Source: SIG440 sp045646865 (GTDB lineage Bacteria; Bacillota; Clostridia; Monoglobales; Monoglobaceae). From it: 64,000 nt of DNA. Below the pieces are notes generated by a model. The model was not told the origin of the DNA, did no database searches, and saw only the letters and a list, made by a program, of their open reading frames with translations. This document shows, one piece after another, positions 25,391 to 35,459 of the stretch; the stretch's first letter is position 1; every line of letters starts with the position of its first letter. The translations under genes and the position numbers were made by a program. The stretch spans positions 1 to 64,000 of the forward strand of contig JAZRLM010000020.1 of the NCBI GenBank assembly GCA_045646865.1, written 5' to 3'.

Positions 25391-26521
25391 ATGTTTAAAC
25401 TTTTAAAGCAAGAAGGCAAAGCCCGTCGCGGTGAGTTTAAAACCGTTCACGGCACAATACAGACACCTGTTTTTATGAACGTCGGCACAGCCGCCGCAAT
25501 CAAGGGCGGTCTTGACACCTTTGACCTTAAGGAAATCGGATGTCAGGTTGAGCTTTCAAATACCTACCACCTTCACCTTCGTCCCGGCGACAAGGTTGTA
25601 AAATCCCTTGGCGGTCTGCATAAATTTATGAACTGGGACAGACCCATTCTTACCGACAGCGGCGGTTTTCAGGTGTTCTCACTTTCAAAGCTGAGAAAAA
25701 TCAAAGAAGAAGGCGTTTACTTTCAGTCGCATATTGACGGACATCACATTTTTATGGGGCCCGAGGAAAGTATGCAAATTCAGTCAAACCTTGCTTCCAC
25801 CATTGCAATGGCATTTGATGAGTGTGTTGAAAATCCCAGTGAAAAGGATTATGCCAAAAAATCTTCCGAAATGACAGTACGTTGGCTGAAAAGATGCAAG
25901 GCAGAAATGGCACGTCTTAATTCACTTGAAGATACCATAAACAAAAACCAGATGCTTTTTGCAATCAATCAGGGCAGCACCTATGCGGATTTGCGTATCG
26001 AAAATATGAAGCAGATTGCAGAGCTTGACCTTGACGGCTATGCAATAGGCGGTCTTGCGGTTGGCGAGCCTGCCGAGGTTATGTATGAAATCATCGAGGC
26101 GGTTGAGCCTTTTGCCCCCGTAAATAAGCCAAGATACCTTATGGGCGTTGGCACCCCCGAAAATATAATCGAGGCTGTATATCGCGGAGTTGACTTTTTT
26201 GACTGCGTAATGCCCAGCAGAAATGCTCGACACGGTACGCTTTTCACATCACTTGGTATGGTAAACATCAACAACGCAAAATACGAAACCGACGATACCC
26301 CACTTGACCCCAACTGCAACTGTCACACCTGCCGCAACTTTTCAAAAGGCTATTTAAGACACCTGTTTAAAGCAAACGAGATTCTTGCCCTTCGGCTTGC
26401 GGTTATTCATAATTTATCGTTTTATAACAATCTTATGGCGGATATCCGCAACGCATTGGATAATGATTGCTTTGAAGAATTCAGAAAAGCCAACATTGGA
26501 AGATTATCTCAAAGAATTTAA
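25391..26521 (+). CDS. tgt: Queuine tRNA-ribosyltransferase
   Basis: Exchanges guanine-34 for preQ1 in GUN-anticodon tRNAs. A 376-aa TIM barrel with nucleophile/general-base Asp residues in LTDSGGFQVFSL and in DCVMPSRNARHG, and the zinc site CNCHTCRNFSKGYLRHL (three Cys then His). The ATG at 25391 follows AGAAAGGTAATT. It pairs with queA upstream, while queuosine precursor genes are not in the window. Confidence 0.97.
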   Translation: MFKLLKQEGKARRGEFKTVHGTIQTPVFMNVGTAAAIKGGLDTFDLKEIGCQVELSNTYHLHLRPGDKVVKSLGGLHKFMNWDRPILTDSGGFQVFSLSKLRKIKEEGVYFQSHIDGHHIFMGPEESMQIQSNLASTIAMAFDECVENPSEKDYAKKSSEMTVRWLKRCKAEMARLNSLEDTINKNQMLFAINQGSTYADLRIENMKQIAELDLDGYAIGGLAVGEPAEVMYEIIEAVEPFAPVNKPRYLMGVGTPENIIEAVYRGVDFFDCVMPSRNARHGTLFTSLGMVNINNAKYETDDTPLDPNCNCHTCRNFSKGYLRHLFKANEILALRLAVIHNLSFYNNLMADIRNALDNDCFEEFRKANIGRLSQRI

Positions 26522-26632
26522 AAATATTTTCTAAATAAACACAAAAAACCCTTGCATTATTTTGGAAAAGAGGGTATAATTGTAATAATACTTAATAATA
26601 AGTTTTAAAACAAATTTCAGGAGGTATAAAAA

Positions 26633-27016
26633 ATGTTTATCACAGCATATGCAGCAGACGCAGCGGCAGCAGCACCCGGCGGTGCTTCAATGTTTTCACC
26701 GCTTATTATGATGGTTCTTATGATTGTAGTTTTCTACTTCTTCCTTATAAGACCGCAGAAGAAAAAAGAAAAAGAGCTTAAAAAGATGCTTGAGGCATTG
26801 AAGGTTGGCGACGAAGTTGCAACTATCGGCGGTATTCACGGCAAAATCGCAAGAATCAAGGACGACCTTTTCGTTTTAGAGTCAGGTATCGGTCAGAACA
26901 AGTCATACATCACAGTTGACCGTGGTGCAGTAAGCCGTTTCACCAAGAGAGGCGAAGAACAGGCTCCTACACCTATCCCCGGTGCTGAAGAAACAGTCGA
27001 AACAACCGAAGAATAA
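26633..27016 (+). CDS. yajC: Preprotein translocase subunit YajC
   Basis: A 127-aa single-span protein of the Sec accessory complex. An N-terminal helix (PLIMMVLMIVVFYFFLIRPQKKKEKE) is followed by the YajC core GDEVATIGGIHGKIARI and a Thr/Glu-rich tail. The Ala-rich N-terminus is slightly extended. Ribosome site AGGAGG is 8 nt before the ATG. It lies upstream of secDF with one small gene between. Confidence 0.95.
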   Translation: MFITAYAADAAAAAPGGASMFSPLIMMVLMIVVFYFFLIRPQKKKEKELKKMLEALKVGDEVATIGGIHGKIARIKDDLFVLESGIGQNKSYITVDRGAVSRFTKRGEEQAPTPIPGAEETVETTEE

Positions 27017-27112
27017 TTTCTTTTGGTCATACTCCCCCCTTTTTGTTCATATATTTACCACAAAGGTAAATATAGCATCTTTATATAAAGGTGCCTAAAA
27101 GGGGGTCTTTTT

Positions 27113-27544
27113 TTGTCCAGAATAGCTTTATCACGCACATCTGCCGAAACATCAAACAGTGGTTTTGTTTCAGGAGTATTATTTATGCTTAAAGCTGTTG
27201 TTGTTGCCTATTGCGTATCAATAGCACTTTTATTTGCGTTTTCTGTTATTGCAACCTTCAACGCGCTTTCTGACAGAACAATTTCTGTTGCTGCAAATAT
27301 TGTAACCGCACTCGGAGTTTTAATTTGCGGTTTTATGTCAGGCAGACATTTCAGCAGCAAGGGTCTGATTTTCGGTGCTCTTTGCGGTATTCTTTATTCA
27401 GGGATTTTATGTCTTATCGGCAATCTTGCGGCGCAAAATCTTCACTTTGGAGCAAGTGCAATCACGGCATTGATAATCGGTGTTATCTGTGGTGCTGTGG
27501 GCGGAATTGCAGGAATAAACACCAAAAGTACACGAAGAAGATAG
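27113..27544 (+). CDS. TIGR04086 family membrane protein
   Basis: A 143-aa protein with four predicted helices and glycine-rich turns (GFMSGRHFSSKGLIFGALCG; GVICGAVGGIAGI). By pattern and by its place between yajC and secD in Clostridia it is the TIGR04086 family; function is unknown. The start is TTG at 27113, preceded by AAAGGGGGTC; no ATG is available in the N-terminal part. Confidence 0.8.
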   Translation: MSRIALSRTSAETSNSGFVSGVLFMLKAVVVAYCVSIALLFAFSVIATFNALSDRTISVAANIVTALGVLICGFMSGRHFSSKGLIFGALCGILYSGILCLIGNLAAQNLHFGASAITALIIGVICGAVGGIAGINTKSTRRR

Positions 27545-27567
27545 CTTTTTAAATTTGAGTCAAACGG

Positions 27568-27602
27568 CAGGGCTGTGATTTTTTAAACAGTCCTGTTTTT
27601 TT
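27568..27602 (+). terminator. Terminator before secD
   Basis: Stem CAGGGCTGT/ACAGTCCTG with one mismatch, followed by seven T. Confidence 0.8.
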
Positions 27603-27612
27603 GCATAAAGTA

Positions 27613-27641
27613 TTGACTATTTACTAAAAAAAAGGTATAAT
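27613..27641 (+). promoter_or_regulatory. Promoter of secD-secF
   Basis: TTGACT (27613-27618), 17 bp, TATAAT (27636-27641). The leader carries a perfect GTCCGATT/AATCGGAC stem about 30 nt before the secD start. Confidence 0.85.
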
Positions 27642-27726
27642 AATTTAGTATGCAATCTTGAAAAATAATTAAACATACAATATAAAAGTCCGATTAAATC
27701 GGACAAGACACAAGGAGGAAAAAACA

Positions 27727-29019
27727 GTGTCAAGAAGTATTATCAAACTTACAGCAATCGTTGTTGTAATTGCGGGACTTCTGTTTGTTGCACTGTACGG
27801 ACTTGACTTTACTGACAAAGTTAGATTCCCCGGTATCCTTGACCCCGATGGTGTTGTTCAGGGTCTTGATCTTAAGGGCGGTTCAGTAATCGTATTTGAA
27901 GCTCAGGAAGCAAATCCGTCAGACGAACAGATGGATACCGTAGTCAACATGATGAGAATCCGTCTGGACGGTCTTGGATATACCGAGGCAACAATTACCA
28001 GACAGGGTACCAACAAAGTCAGAATTGAAATCCCTTCAGTTTCTGACCCCGACGATGCAGCATCAACCCTTGGTGCAACAGCACAGCTCCAGTTTATGGA
28101 TGCTCAGGGTAACGTTGTTCTCACAGGTGCCGACATTGAAACCGCATCTGCACAGTACGGTCAGATTACAGAACTTGGTGCCGCACAGAACTACGTTGAA
28201 CTTAAACTTAAACCCGAAGGCAGAGAAAAATTCACAACAGCTACCGCAAACGCAGCAGCTCTTAAGTCAACAGGCGAAAACTTTATTGCCATTGTAATGG
28301 ATAATAACATTCTTTCAATGCCCTATGTTGATGAAACAATCAACAGTGACACCTGTACAATCTCAGGTGACTTCACTGCACAATCTGCACAGTCATTGGC
28401 TGCAAACATCCGTTCAGGCCAGTTGCCCTTTACCCTTTCACAGGTAGAGCTTCGTGCAATCAGCGCAACACTTGGTGACACCGCGCTCAATACTTCATTG
28501 ATTGCAGGTCTTATCGGTATTATCCTTGTTATGCTGTTTATGATTCTGTTCTACAGATTGCCCGGCTTACTTGCTTCAATTGCTTTGGCAGGATATATGG
28601 GTATCGTTGGTATTATTCTTGCTACAATGCACATCAACCTTACACTTCCCGGTATTGCAGGTATTATCCTTTCAATCGGTATGGCGGTTGACGCAAACGT
28701 TATTATCTTTGAAAGAATCAAAGAAGAGCTTAAGCTTGGCAAAACAGTACGCAGCGCGGTTGATGCAGGCTTTAACAGAGCACTCTCTGCCGTTATCGAC
28801 TCTAACATAACAACAATCATTGCGGCTGTTATCCTTATGATTTTGGGTACAGGTACAATCAAGGGCTTTGGTACAACTCTCCTTATCGGTGTTGTTGTAA
28901 GTATGATTTCAGCAATCTTCTTTACAAAGTTCTTGCTCAAGCAGATGATTGGTATGAACATAAAGAACCTTTGGCTCTATGGAATTAACACTAAGAAGGG
29001 GGATGCAAATAATGCTTAA
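27727..29019 (+). CDS. secD: Protein translocase subunit SecD
   Basis: A 430-aa membrane protein that uses the proton motive force to complete secretion. One N-terminal helix, the LGLDLKGG-type motif (here VQGLDLKGGS), a periplasmic domain and five C-terminal helices with AVDANVIIFERIKEEL. It is shorter than E. coli SecD, as usual in Firmicutes. The start is GTG at 27727, with CAAGGAGGAAAAAA before it. Confidence 0.96.
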   Translation: MSRSIIKLTAIVVVIAGLLFVALYGLDFTDKVRFPGILDPDGVVQGLDLKGGSVIVFEAQEANPSDEQMDTVVNMMRIRLDGLGYTEATITRQGTNKVRIEIPSVSDPDDAASTLGATAQLQFMDAQGNVVLTGADIETASAQYGQITELGAAQNYVELKLKPEGREKFTTATANAAALKSTGENFIAIVMDNNILSMPYVDETINSDTCTISGDFTAQSAQSLAANIRSGQLPFTLSQVELRAISATLGDTALNTSLIAGLIGIILVMLFMILFYRLPGLLASIALAGYMGIVGIILATMHINLTLPGIAGIILSIGMAVDANVIIFERIKEELKLGKTVRSAVDAGFNRALSAVIDSNITTIIAAVILMILGTGTIKGFGTTLLIGVVVSMISAIFFTKFLLKQMIGMNIKNLWLYGINTKKGDANNA

Positions 29020-29935
29020 TATCGCAGGTAACAAAAAGATTTTCTTTATAATTTCACTTGTGCTTATGGTTGCAAGTGTTGTATCACTCCTCACTCTTGG
29101 CTTTAACCTTGACACCGACTTTTCGGGCGGTATGGCCGTTACTTACGGCATAGGTACCGACTTTGAGGTTAAGGACGTTGAAGCTCTTGTATCAGAAGCT
29201 CTTGGTCCAAACCAGAACGCATCTTCTGTTCAGAAATCCGAAAGCAATGATGTTATTATCAAATTCGGTTTTGACAATGCTCTTAAGACAGATGACGAAA
29301 GAGCTGCTTTCAGTAACGAAAAGATTGATGCAATCAAGACAAAGCTTACCGAAAAATACGGTGAAATCAACATCAAAAATCAGGATATTGTTTCACCTTC
29401 AACCGGCAGAGAACTTGCAAAGAGTGCTGTGCTTATGTCACTTCTTGCAGCGTTGGCAATTCTTATCTATATAACATTCAGATTTGAATTTGTTTCAGGT
29501 GTATGTGCAGTTATTGCTCTTGTTCACGACGTTCTTATCCTTTGCGGTATCTACTCAGTATGCAGAATTGCTATTGACACAAACTTTATCGCAGCAGTCC
29601 TCACAGTTCTGGGTTATTCAATTAACGCAACAATCGTTATATTTGACAGAATCCGCGAAAACACACGTCATGCAAAGAAGCAGACATACTCTGAAATCGC
29701 AAACGCAAGTATCAACCAGACAATTGGTCGTTCAATCAACACAACCATTACCACACTTCTTACAATCGGTATGGTATTTATTCTGGGTGTTACCTCAATC
29801 AAAGAATTTGCACTCCCCATCATTATCGGTATCTTAATCGGTACCTATTCATCAATCTGCATTGCAGGTACAGTATGGGCAGCATGGAAGGATTCAGCAG
29901 TTAAGGCTAAAGCAAAAGCTAACGCTAAAAACTAA
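29012..29935 (+). CDS. secF: Protein translocase subunit SecF
   Basis: A 307-aa partner of SecD. N-terminal helix, FNLDTDFSGGMAV motif, then five helices with INATIVIFDRIREN, the SecF counterpart of the SecD motif. The ATG at 29012 (MLNIAGNKKIFF) overlaps the secD stop by 8 nt and has AAGGGGGATG as ribosome site, suggesting translational coupling. Last gene of the unit; an intrinsic terminator follows. Confidence 0.96.
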   Translation: MLNIAGNKKIFFIISLVLMVASVVSLLTLGFNLDTDFSGGMAVTYGIGTDFEVKDVEALVSEALGPNQNASSVQKSESNDVIIKFGFDNALKTDDERAAFSNEKIDAIKTKLTEKYGEINIKNQDIVSPSTGRELAKSAVLMSLLAALAILIYITFRFEFVSGVCAVIALVHDVLILCGIYSVCRIAIDTNFIAAVLTVLGYSINATIVIFDRIRENTRHAKKQTYSEIANASINQTIGRSINTTITTLLTIGMVFILGVTSIKEFALPIIIGILIGTYSSICIAGTVWAAWKDSAVKAKAKANAKN

Positions 29936-29959
29936 TTCCGTATTTACGGCAAAAATTAA

Positions 29960-29985
29960 GGAGATGCGAAAGCATCTCCTTTTTT
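29960..29985 (+). terminator. Terminator after secF
   Basis: Perfect stem GGAGATGC/GCATCTCC with a GAAA tetraloop and six T. Confidence 0.93.
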
Positions 29986-29987
29986 CT

Positions 29988-32039
29988 TTATCTTATCATA
30001 TAATTATAAAGCATCACAACCGCTTCGGCTCGGGTAATTGCATCCTGCGGTCTGAGATTTCCTCCGTCACCGCAAATTATGTCCATTCCCGTAAGAATTG
30101 CAGGATAACCAATTTTACCCTGTGTAATCTTGTTCCCGTCAGCATATTCAACCTTGTAAATGTCGCTGAGTTTTGCAACCTCTTCCCATCCGCAAAGTCT
30201 TATCATATACACAAATGCATCTTCACGTTTTACGTCGCTTTGTGGTGTTTTTTCATCCTCGGTCAAAATACCTTCATTAATCAAATCTCTGTAAAGTGAA
30301 TCCTCATCCTGAGTGAGATAACTTTTATATCTTATTCCTGCACCGAACAATCTGAGCAAATCATATTGCGAAATCGCTTTGTCAGGGTCAAATTTTTCGC
30401 CTTCAAGTCCAATCTGGATTTCCGCCAGCTTGTTTATCATTTCCTCTGCCCAATGGCCTTTAATATCGGAATATTTGAATTCTGCAACTTCCTCAGTTGA
30501 ACCATTTGCATATTTATCACCGCTAAGGGCATCAAGCATTATTGCATCCGTTACTGTAAAGCATAAATTATATACACCGTTTGTCTGAATATAAATTTTC
30601 TTTAACGGCGAAATATTCAGCATCTTATCATATGCAGATGCACTGTCAACAGCATTTTCGGCATCATTAAAAATCTTATCCTCATAGTCAAATCTGTAGC
30701 TTGTTATCTGCTTTGCATCCTTATCAAACTCTACATAAATACTGTCATTTATGTATCTTATTCCGTTTACATTTCGGTCATAGCTCCGCGAAATGCCCCA
30801 ACCCGTAGAGTTTTCTTCTTGCTTGTCAAACTCCTTCAGTTCTTCACCTGCCACAGCCTTTAAAAATTCATCAATCTTTTTGTTTGCATCAGCCTTCTGT
30901 GCCTGGGTCAGCTCTGTGTTCTTGTGGCTTGGGCGATATGCCCTGTTGTAGATACTAAGAATTTCACCTGTTGTACCGTTGGCTGTTGCAGACAAATATC
31001 TGTTATCGTTGTTTTTGTAGCCTAATGATACATAATATTTTTCATTGCTTTTATTTATATCATAATGTTCAAATTCCAATGTACTGTCAAAATTTACGTA
31101 AGGCAGTTTTTTAAGATTTTTTTCAACATCCGCTTTGGAAATTACACCCTCTATCATATCAAGCTCTTTAATTTCCTGCTCGGTGAGCATTTCTTTTCTT
31201 GATGTTGTCAGCGAATCCTCAGCAAGCGCACCATTGGCAGTTTCATAATAAATCTCGTTGTTTATATCTTCGGTTACAATCTCGCCGTTTTCTGCCGAAA
31301 TATATCCTGCCTCGTTATCCTTAAAACGGTATACAAGTGCAACTTTATCCTTGCCTTCCTCTGCCTTTGCACCATAGTAAGAATACTCATCCATATATAT
31401 CAGCTCAATGGGGAATGCAGCCTTATACTTTGCCTCATAATCATCAATCACAGACATAGAATCATCAAACTTTGCATCATAGTTAAAATTGATATATGTA
31501 TTCCTTACATAAGCCTTATCGTCATAAATCCTGATGTTTATATTTGCGGAGTTATCTTTTACCTCTACCCCGCCGTGAAAACGTCTGAAATTTAACTGAT
31601 ACGAAAGATTATTTACATACCACGAATCCTCATCATACACAAGCCTGTCATTTTCGTTTTCAAAGGCTTCGGGAGCAATCTTTTTAAGAAAGCCTTCCGC
31701 AAAATCAACAATTTCACCCTTTGACCAACCTGTCAGCTTTTTATCCGATTTCAAAGTGTTGTCATATGAATAATAAGACAAAATTCTTCCTTCATCATCG
31801 GCAGATACCTCGATGTACGCATTTCCGTCTTTGTCCTGCCACATAAAAGAATAGTTTGTTTTGTCATTCTGCTGAGATGTATAGGAAGTAAATTCGGTAA
31901 GTTCTTTAGTAATATCAATTTTTTGCTTGACCTTTATCAGTACATCCTGCATATCATTTGATACTGTACTGTCGGCAAATACAGTAAGGCAAGAAAAAAT
32001 CACAGCAAATATCAACACTAAACATATTAATTTTTTCAT
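29988..32039 (-). CDS. Secreted YcdB/YcdC-repeat protein with C-terminal SLH domains
   Basis: A 683-aa exported protein. Signal peptide KKLICLVLIFAVIFSCLTVFA; residues about 30-460 consist of two PepSY-like YcdB/YcdC modules rich in Tyr, Asp and Lys, with repeating patterns such as LSYQLNFRRFHGGVEV and ISRSYDRNVNGIRY. The C-terminus has SLH modules: SDIKGHWAEEMINKLAE, a degenerate middle one, and GGNLRPQDAITRAEAVVML. Cell-wall attachment is expected; the biochemical role is unknown. Its start has ribosome site AAAGGATGTG. Confidence 0.85.
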   Translation of the reverse strand: MKKLICLVLIFAVIFSCLTVFADSTVSNDMQDVLIKVKQKIDITKELTEFTSYTSQQNDKTNYSFMWQDKDGNAYIEVSADDEGRILSYYSYDNTLKSDKKLTGWSKGEIVDFAEGFLKKIAPEAFENENDRLVYDEDSWYVNNLSYQLNFRRFHGGVEVKDNSANINIRIYDDKAYVRNTYINFNYDAKFDDSMSVIDDYEAKYKAAFPIELIYMDEYSYYGAKAEEGKDKVALVYRFKDNEAGYISAENGEIVTEDINNEIYYETANGALAEDSLTTSRKEMLTEQEIKELDMIEGVISKADVEKNLKKLPYVNFDSTLEFEHYDINKSNEKYYVSLGYKNNDNRYLSATANGTTGEILSIYNRAYRPSHKNTELTQAQKADANKKIDEFLKAVAGEELKEFDKQEENSTGWGISRSYDRNVNGIRYINDSIYVEFDKDAKQITSYRFDYEDKIFNDAENAVDSASAYDKMLNISPLKKIYIQTNGVYNLCFTVTDAIMLDALSGDKYANGSTEEVAEFKYSDIKGHWAEEMINKLAEIQIGLEGEKFDPDKAISQYDLLRLFGAGIRYKSYLTQDEDSLYRDLINEGILTEDEKTPQSDVKREDAFVYMIRLCGWEEVAKLSDIYKVEYADGNKITQGKIGYPAILTGMDIICGDGGNLRPQDAITRAEAVVMLYNYMIR

Positions 32040-32144
32040 TTTAACACATCCTTTCTTTATAATAACACCTTTCGCACTGTCAAAAAGTTGCAGTTCTTAC
32101 AAAAAAAGTCAAGATAGCAATAAACTATTTTGACTTTTTATATT

Positions 32145-33131
32145 TTACAAAAGTTCTTTGCGAAGGTCTGCAGGGTCTTTTGCGCTGAGCATTGACGGTG
32201 CAATGTCAAGAACGGTCTTACAACCGCAGTCACCTGTTTTATTCATTTTATATGCGGCTCTTGCATAAGCAACAATTACTGATGCAGTAAATTCTGGGTT
32301 GGAATCAAGTTTCAGGCTGTATTCGATTATATGCTGATGTTCAAGATTTAAACCCGTTCTGCCGCTACGGATAACAAAACCACCGTGAGGAATACCGCTG
32401 TGGTCGCGGTTAAGCTCCTCCTGAGAGATAAAGTGAACTATTGTGTCATAGTCAGCAAAATAGTTGGGCATTGTCTTTATTTCGTTTTCAATTCTTGCTT
32501 TGTCAGCTCCTTCATCTGCAACAACAAAACACTCTCTGATATGCTTCTGACGAGTTGTAAGTTCAGGGTTTGAACCGCTGCGAACTGCATCAAGAGCCTC
32601 GTCAACGGGAATTGTATACTGCTTTGCATCAAGAACACCTACAATTCTGCGGATTGCATCCGAGTGTCCCTGACTTACGCCCTTGCCCCAGAAGGTGTAA
32701 TCCTTGCCGTCGGGAAGGACAGCCCCTGCATACATTCTGTTAAGTGAGAACATACCGGGGTCCCAGCCAACAGAGATAATCGCAACCTTGCCCGATTCCT
32801 TTGCCGCCTTGTCAACATTTACAAAATGTTCGGGGATTTTTGCGTGGGTATCAAAGCTGTCAACCACGTTGTAAAGTTTTGCCATTTCAGGTGTCTGAAC
32901 GGGCAGGTCGGTTGCGCTTCCGCCACACAGAATAAGAACATCAATTTTGTCTGTCATATCCTTAAGCTTGTCCGCATTGTAAACCCCAACACCTTGGGTA
33001 TTGATTTTCAAGGCACTTGGGTCACGTCTTGTAAATACTGCCACAAGCTCCATATCAGGATTCTGACGAACAGCACTTTCAACCCCTCTGCCTAAATTTC
33101 CGTATCCATAAATTCCTATTTTAATACTCAT
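32145..33131 (-). CDS. ddh: meso-Diaminopimelate dehydrogenase
   Basis: One-step NADPH-dependent conversion of tetrahydrodipicolinate to meso-DAP. A 328-aa protein with GIYGYGNLGRGVE Rossmann start, SFDTHAKIP and ISVGWDPGMFSLNR, the signature of Ddh. The ATG at 33131 is chosen over a GTG 6 nt upstream because it is better spaced from AGAGG. It complements asd-dapA-dapB at 19.5-22.4 kb, giving the dehydrogenase branch of lysine and peptidoglycan-precursor synthesis. Confidence 0.95.
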   Translation of the reverse strand: MSIKIGIYGYGNLGRGVESAVRQNPDMELVAVFTRRDPSALKINTQGVGVYNADKLKDMTDKIDVLILCGGSATDLPVQTPEMAKLYNVVDSFDTHAKIPEHFVNVDKAAKESGKVAIISVGWDPGMFSLNRMYAGAVLPDGKDYTFWGKGVSQGHSDAIRRIVGVLDAKQYTIPVDEALDAVRSGSNPELTTRQKHIRECFVVADEGADKARIENEIKTMPNYFADYDTIVHFISQEELNRDHSGIPHGGFVIRSGRTGLNLEHQHIIEYSLKLDSNPEFTASVIVAYARAAYKMNKTGDCGCKTVLDIAPSMLSAKDPADLRKELL

Positions 33132-33224
33132 ATTCACATAACCTCTTTAAATTTATTACTTTAATTCTACCACAAAACACCGATATTTACAATACTTTAT
33201 AAAAATTTATTCAAACAATATAAA

Positions 33225-33249
33225 GGCAGCACCCGTAACGAGTGCTGCC
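33225..33249 (-). terminator. Terminator after the EF-G-like gene
   Basis: Stem GGCAGCAC/GTGCTGCC with a 9-nt loop between the EF-G-like stop and the ddh start. Confidence 0.75.
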
Positions 33250-33257
33250 TTATAATT

Positions 33258-35318
33258 TTATTCTTTGCTTTCAGCAATTATTTTTTCAACCACATTGGGC
33301 GGTGCATCCTGATATCTTTCAAATTCGAATTCATAACTACCCTTTGCCTGAGTCATTGAACGCAAATCTGATGAATATGAATGCATCATAGCCATAGGAA
33401 CTTCGCCTTCGATAAGGGTAATTCCATCGCCCTGAGGTGTCATACCAAGCATCTGACCGCGGCGTTTGTTGATGTCGCCGATTATATCACCTGTGTAACT
33501 GTCGGGAACATAAACCTTCAAATGTCCAATTGGTTCAAGAAGAACGGGGCTTGCCTGCTCCATACCTGCTTTAAATGCCAAAGATGCGGCTGTTTTAAAC
33601 GCCATTTCAGATGAATCAACGGGATGATACGAGCCGTCAACCAAGGTAGCCTTAAGACCAACCATTGGGTAACCTGCCAGAACACCCTGCTTCATACTCT
33701 CCTGAAGACCCTTTTCAACTGCGGGGAAGTAGTTCTTGGGGACAGAGCCGCCGAATACCTTTTCCTCAAACAGCAAGCCGTCATCATAAGGCTCAAATTC
33801 AATCCATACATGGCCGTACTGACCGTGACCGCCCGACTGCTTTTTGTGCTTACCTTCAACCTTAACCGCCTTGCGGATAGCCTCGCGGTATGCAACTCTT
33901 GGCTCGGTTAAATTAACCTCAATACCGAATTTTGACTTGAGCTTGTTGACAATTATATCAATGTGCTGGTCGCCCATACCCTTGATTATCATCTGTCGTG
34001 TTTCGGTGTTATTTTCAATGGTAAAGGTTTTATCTTCATCCATCAGCTTATTAAGACCCTGGCTGATTTTATCCTCGTCGCCCTTAGCCTTGGGAACAAC
34101 TGCCATTGAGGTATTGGGTTTTGAGAATTCAATACCGTCAATCACAATTCTGTCACTGATACTGCAAAGTGTGTCGCCTGTGTTTGTATCTGCAAGCTTG
34201 GTAACTGCACCGATATCACCTGCGTTCAGCTTTTCAACCTCTATCTGTTTTTTGCCCACAACTGCAAAAATCTTGCCGACTCTTTCGTTAGTGCCCGAAA
34301 CAGAGTTATATACAGTTGTATCAGGTGTCATAATACCTGAATAAACCTTGAAGTATGACAGCTTGCCAACATACGGGTCAGCAACGGTTTTGAACACAAG
34401 TGCCGCCAACGGGTCGTTAACGTCAACCTTGCGTCTTGCATCTGAGCCGTCTTCCTTGTGTGCAATAAAGAAATCATCAGATGAATCGGGGGACGGGAAG
34501 TATGCAACAATGGCATTCATAAGCGATGCAATACCAAGCTTATTAAACGCACTGCCGCAAAGAACCGGAACAATGTCACCTGCTGCAACACCACTGCGAA
34601 GAGCCTCGTATGTTTCGGCAAGAGTAAAGCTTTCGCCTGCAAAATATCTTTCCATCAATTCTTCGGAGCTTTCAGCAACAGCCTCGTTAATCATTTCGCG
34701 AACAGGAGCAATATCCTCCTCCATTCCCTCGGGGATGGGTGCTGTAACCGTCATATCGCCCATATATCTTCTTGCTTCGCCTTCAACCACGTTAACAAAG
34801 CCTGTGATTTTTTCGCCTTCACGAATGGGAACCTGAAGGGGAGCAATTTTCTTTCCGTATTTTTCTCTCAACTGGTCAAGAACGCCGTAATAGTTAACAC
34901 GTTCATCATCAACCTTGTTGATAAATATCATTTTGGGAATTCCTGCATCCTCGGCATATTTCCACGCCTTTTCCGCACCAACAGTAAGACCTGACTTACC
35001 GCTGAGAACGATAATTGCAGCATCCGCAACTTTAATACTCTGCTGAACTTCACCAACGAAGTCAAAGAATCCGGGGGTATCTATAATATTAAACTTTGTA
35101 CCATTCCAGTCACAAGTAGCAATCGCTGCACTGATCGAGAATTTACGTTTGATTTCCTCGGGATCAAAGTCCATAACGGTGTTACCGTCCTGAGTCTTTC
35201 CCATTCTCTCGATAGAGCCTGCTGTATTCAGAATTGCTTCTGCCAGCGATGTCTTTCCTGAGTTACCGTGTCCTAAAAGACAAAAGTTTTTGATTTTTGA
35301 TGTTTCATACAATTTCAA
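33258..35318 (-). CDS. Elongation factor G-like GTPase (EF-G paralog)
   Basis: A 686-aa translational GTPase. G1 is GHGNSGKT (16-23), the G3 region reads DTPGFFDF rather than the DTPGHVDF of true EF-G, and G4 is NKVD. Domains II-V follow, including GGHGQYGHVWIEFEP in domain IV and RRGQMLGM near the end. The changed switch motif marks it as the EF-G-like paralog found in many Firmicutes and Thermotogae; ribosomal-protection proteins are the other relatives. It starts with TTG at 35318, behind GGAGGG. Confidence 0.9.
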   Translation of the reverse strand: MKLYETSKIKNFCLLGHGNSGKTSLAEAILNTAGSIERMGKTQDGNTVMDFDPEEIKRKFSISAAIATCDWNGTKFNIIDTPGFFDFVGEVQQSIKVADAAIIVLSGKSGLTVGAEKAWKYAEDAGIPKMIFINKVDDERVNYYGVLDQLREKYGKKIAPLQVPIREGEKITGFVNVVEGEARRYMGDMTVTAPIPEGMEEDIAPVREMINEAVAESSEELMERYFAGESFTLAETYEALRSGVAAGDIVPVLCGSAFNKLGIASLMNAIVAYFPSPDSSDDFFIAHKEDGSDARRKVDVNDPLAALVFKTVADPYVGKLSYFKVYSGIMTPDTTVYNSVSGTNERVGKIFAVVGKKQIEVEKLNAGDIGAVTKLADTNTGDTLCSISDRIVIDGIEFSKPNTSMAVVPKAKGDEDKISQGLNKLMDEDKTFTIENNTETRQMIIKGMGDQHIDIIVNKLKSKFGIEVNLTEPRVAYREAIRKAVKVEGKHKKQSGGHGQYGHVWIEFEPYDDGLLFEEKVFGGSVPKNYFPAVEKGLQESMKQGVLAGYPMVGLKATLVDGSYHPVDSSEMAFKTAASLAFKAGMEQASPVLLEPIGHLKVYVPDSYTGDIIGDINKRRGQMLGMTPQGDGITLIEGEVPMAMMHSYSSDLRSMTQAKGSYEFEFERYQDAPPNVVEKIIAESKE

Positions 35319-35380
35319 TTTTCAACCCTCCTGAATGTAGTCAATTATAACAAACCTCTTTGTTTGTTACTGATAAATTT

Positions 35381-35409
35381 ATTATACAATGTTTTTTCAA
35401 ACTTTTCAA
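35381..35409 (-). promoter_or_regulatory. Promoter of the EF-G-like gene
   Basis: TTGAAA (35409-35404), 17 bp, TATAAT (35386-35381). The leader has an AACAAAC/GTTTGTT stem (35349-35368). Confidence 0.8.
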
Positions 35410-35459
35410 CCAAAAACCAAACAATATTTCATTCACAAATTGTGCAGTTTGCACAATAT

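Noticed and set aside
27691..27708. Perfect palindrome GTCCGATT-a-AATCGGAC in the secD leader as an operator
   Set aside because: A single short palindrome with no second copy in the window; a leader hairpin is as likely, so it is mentioned only with the promoter.
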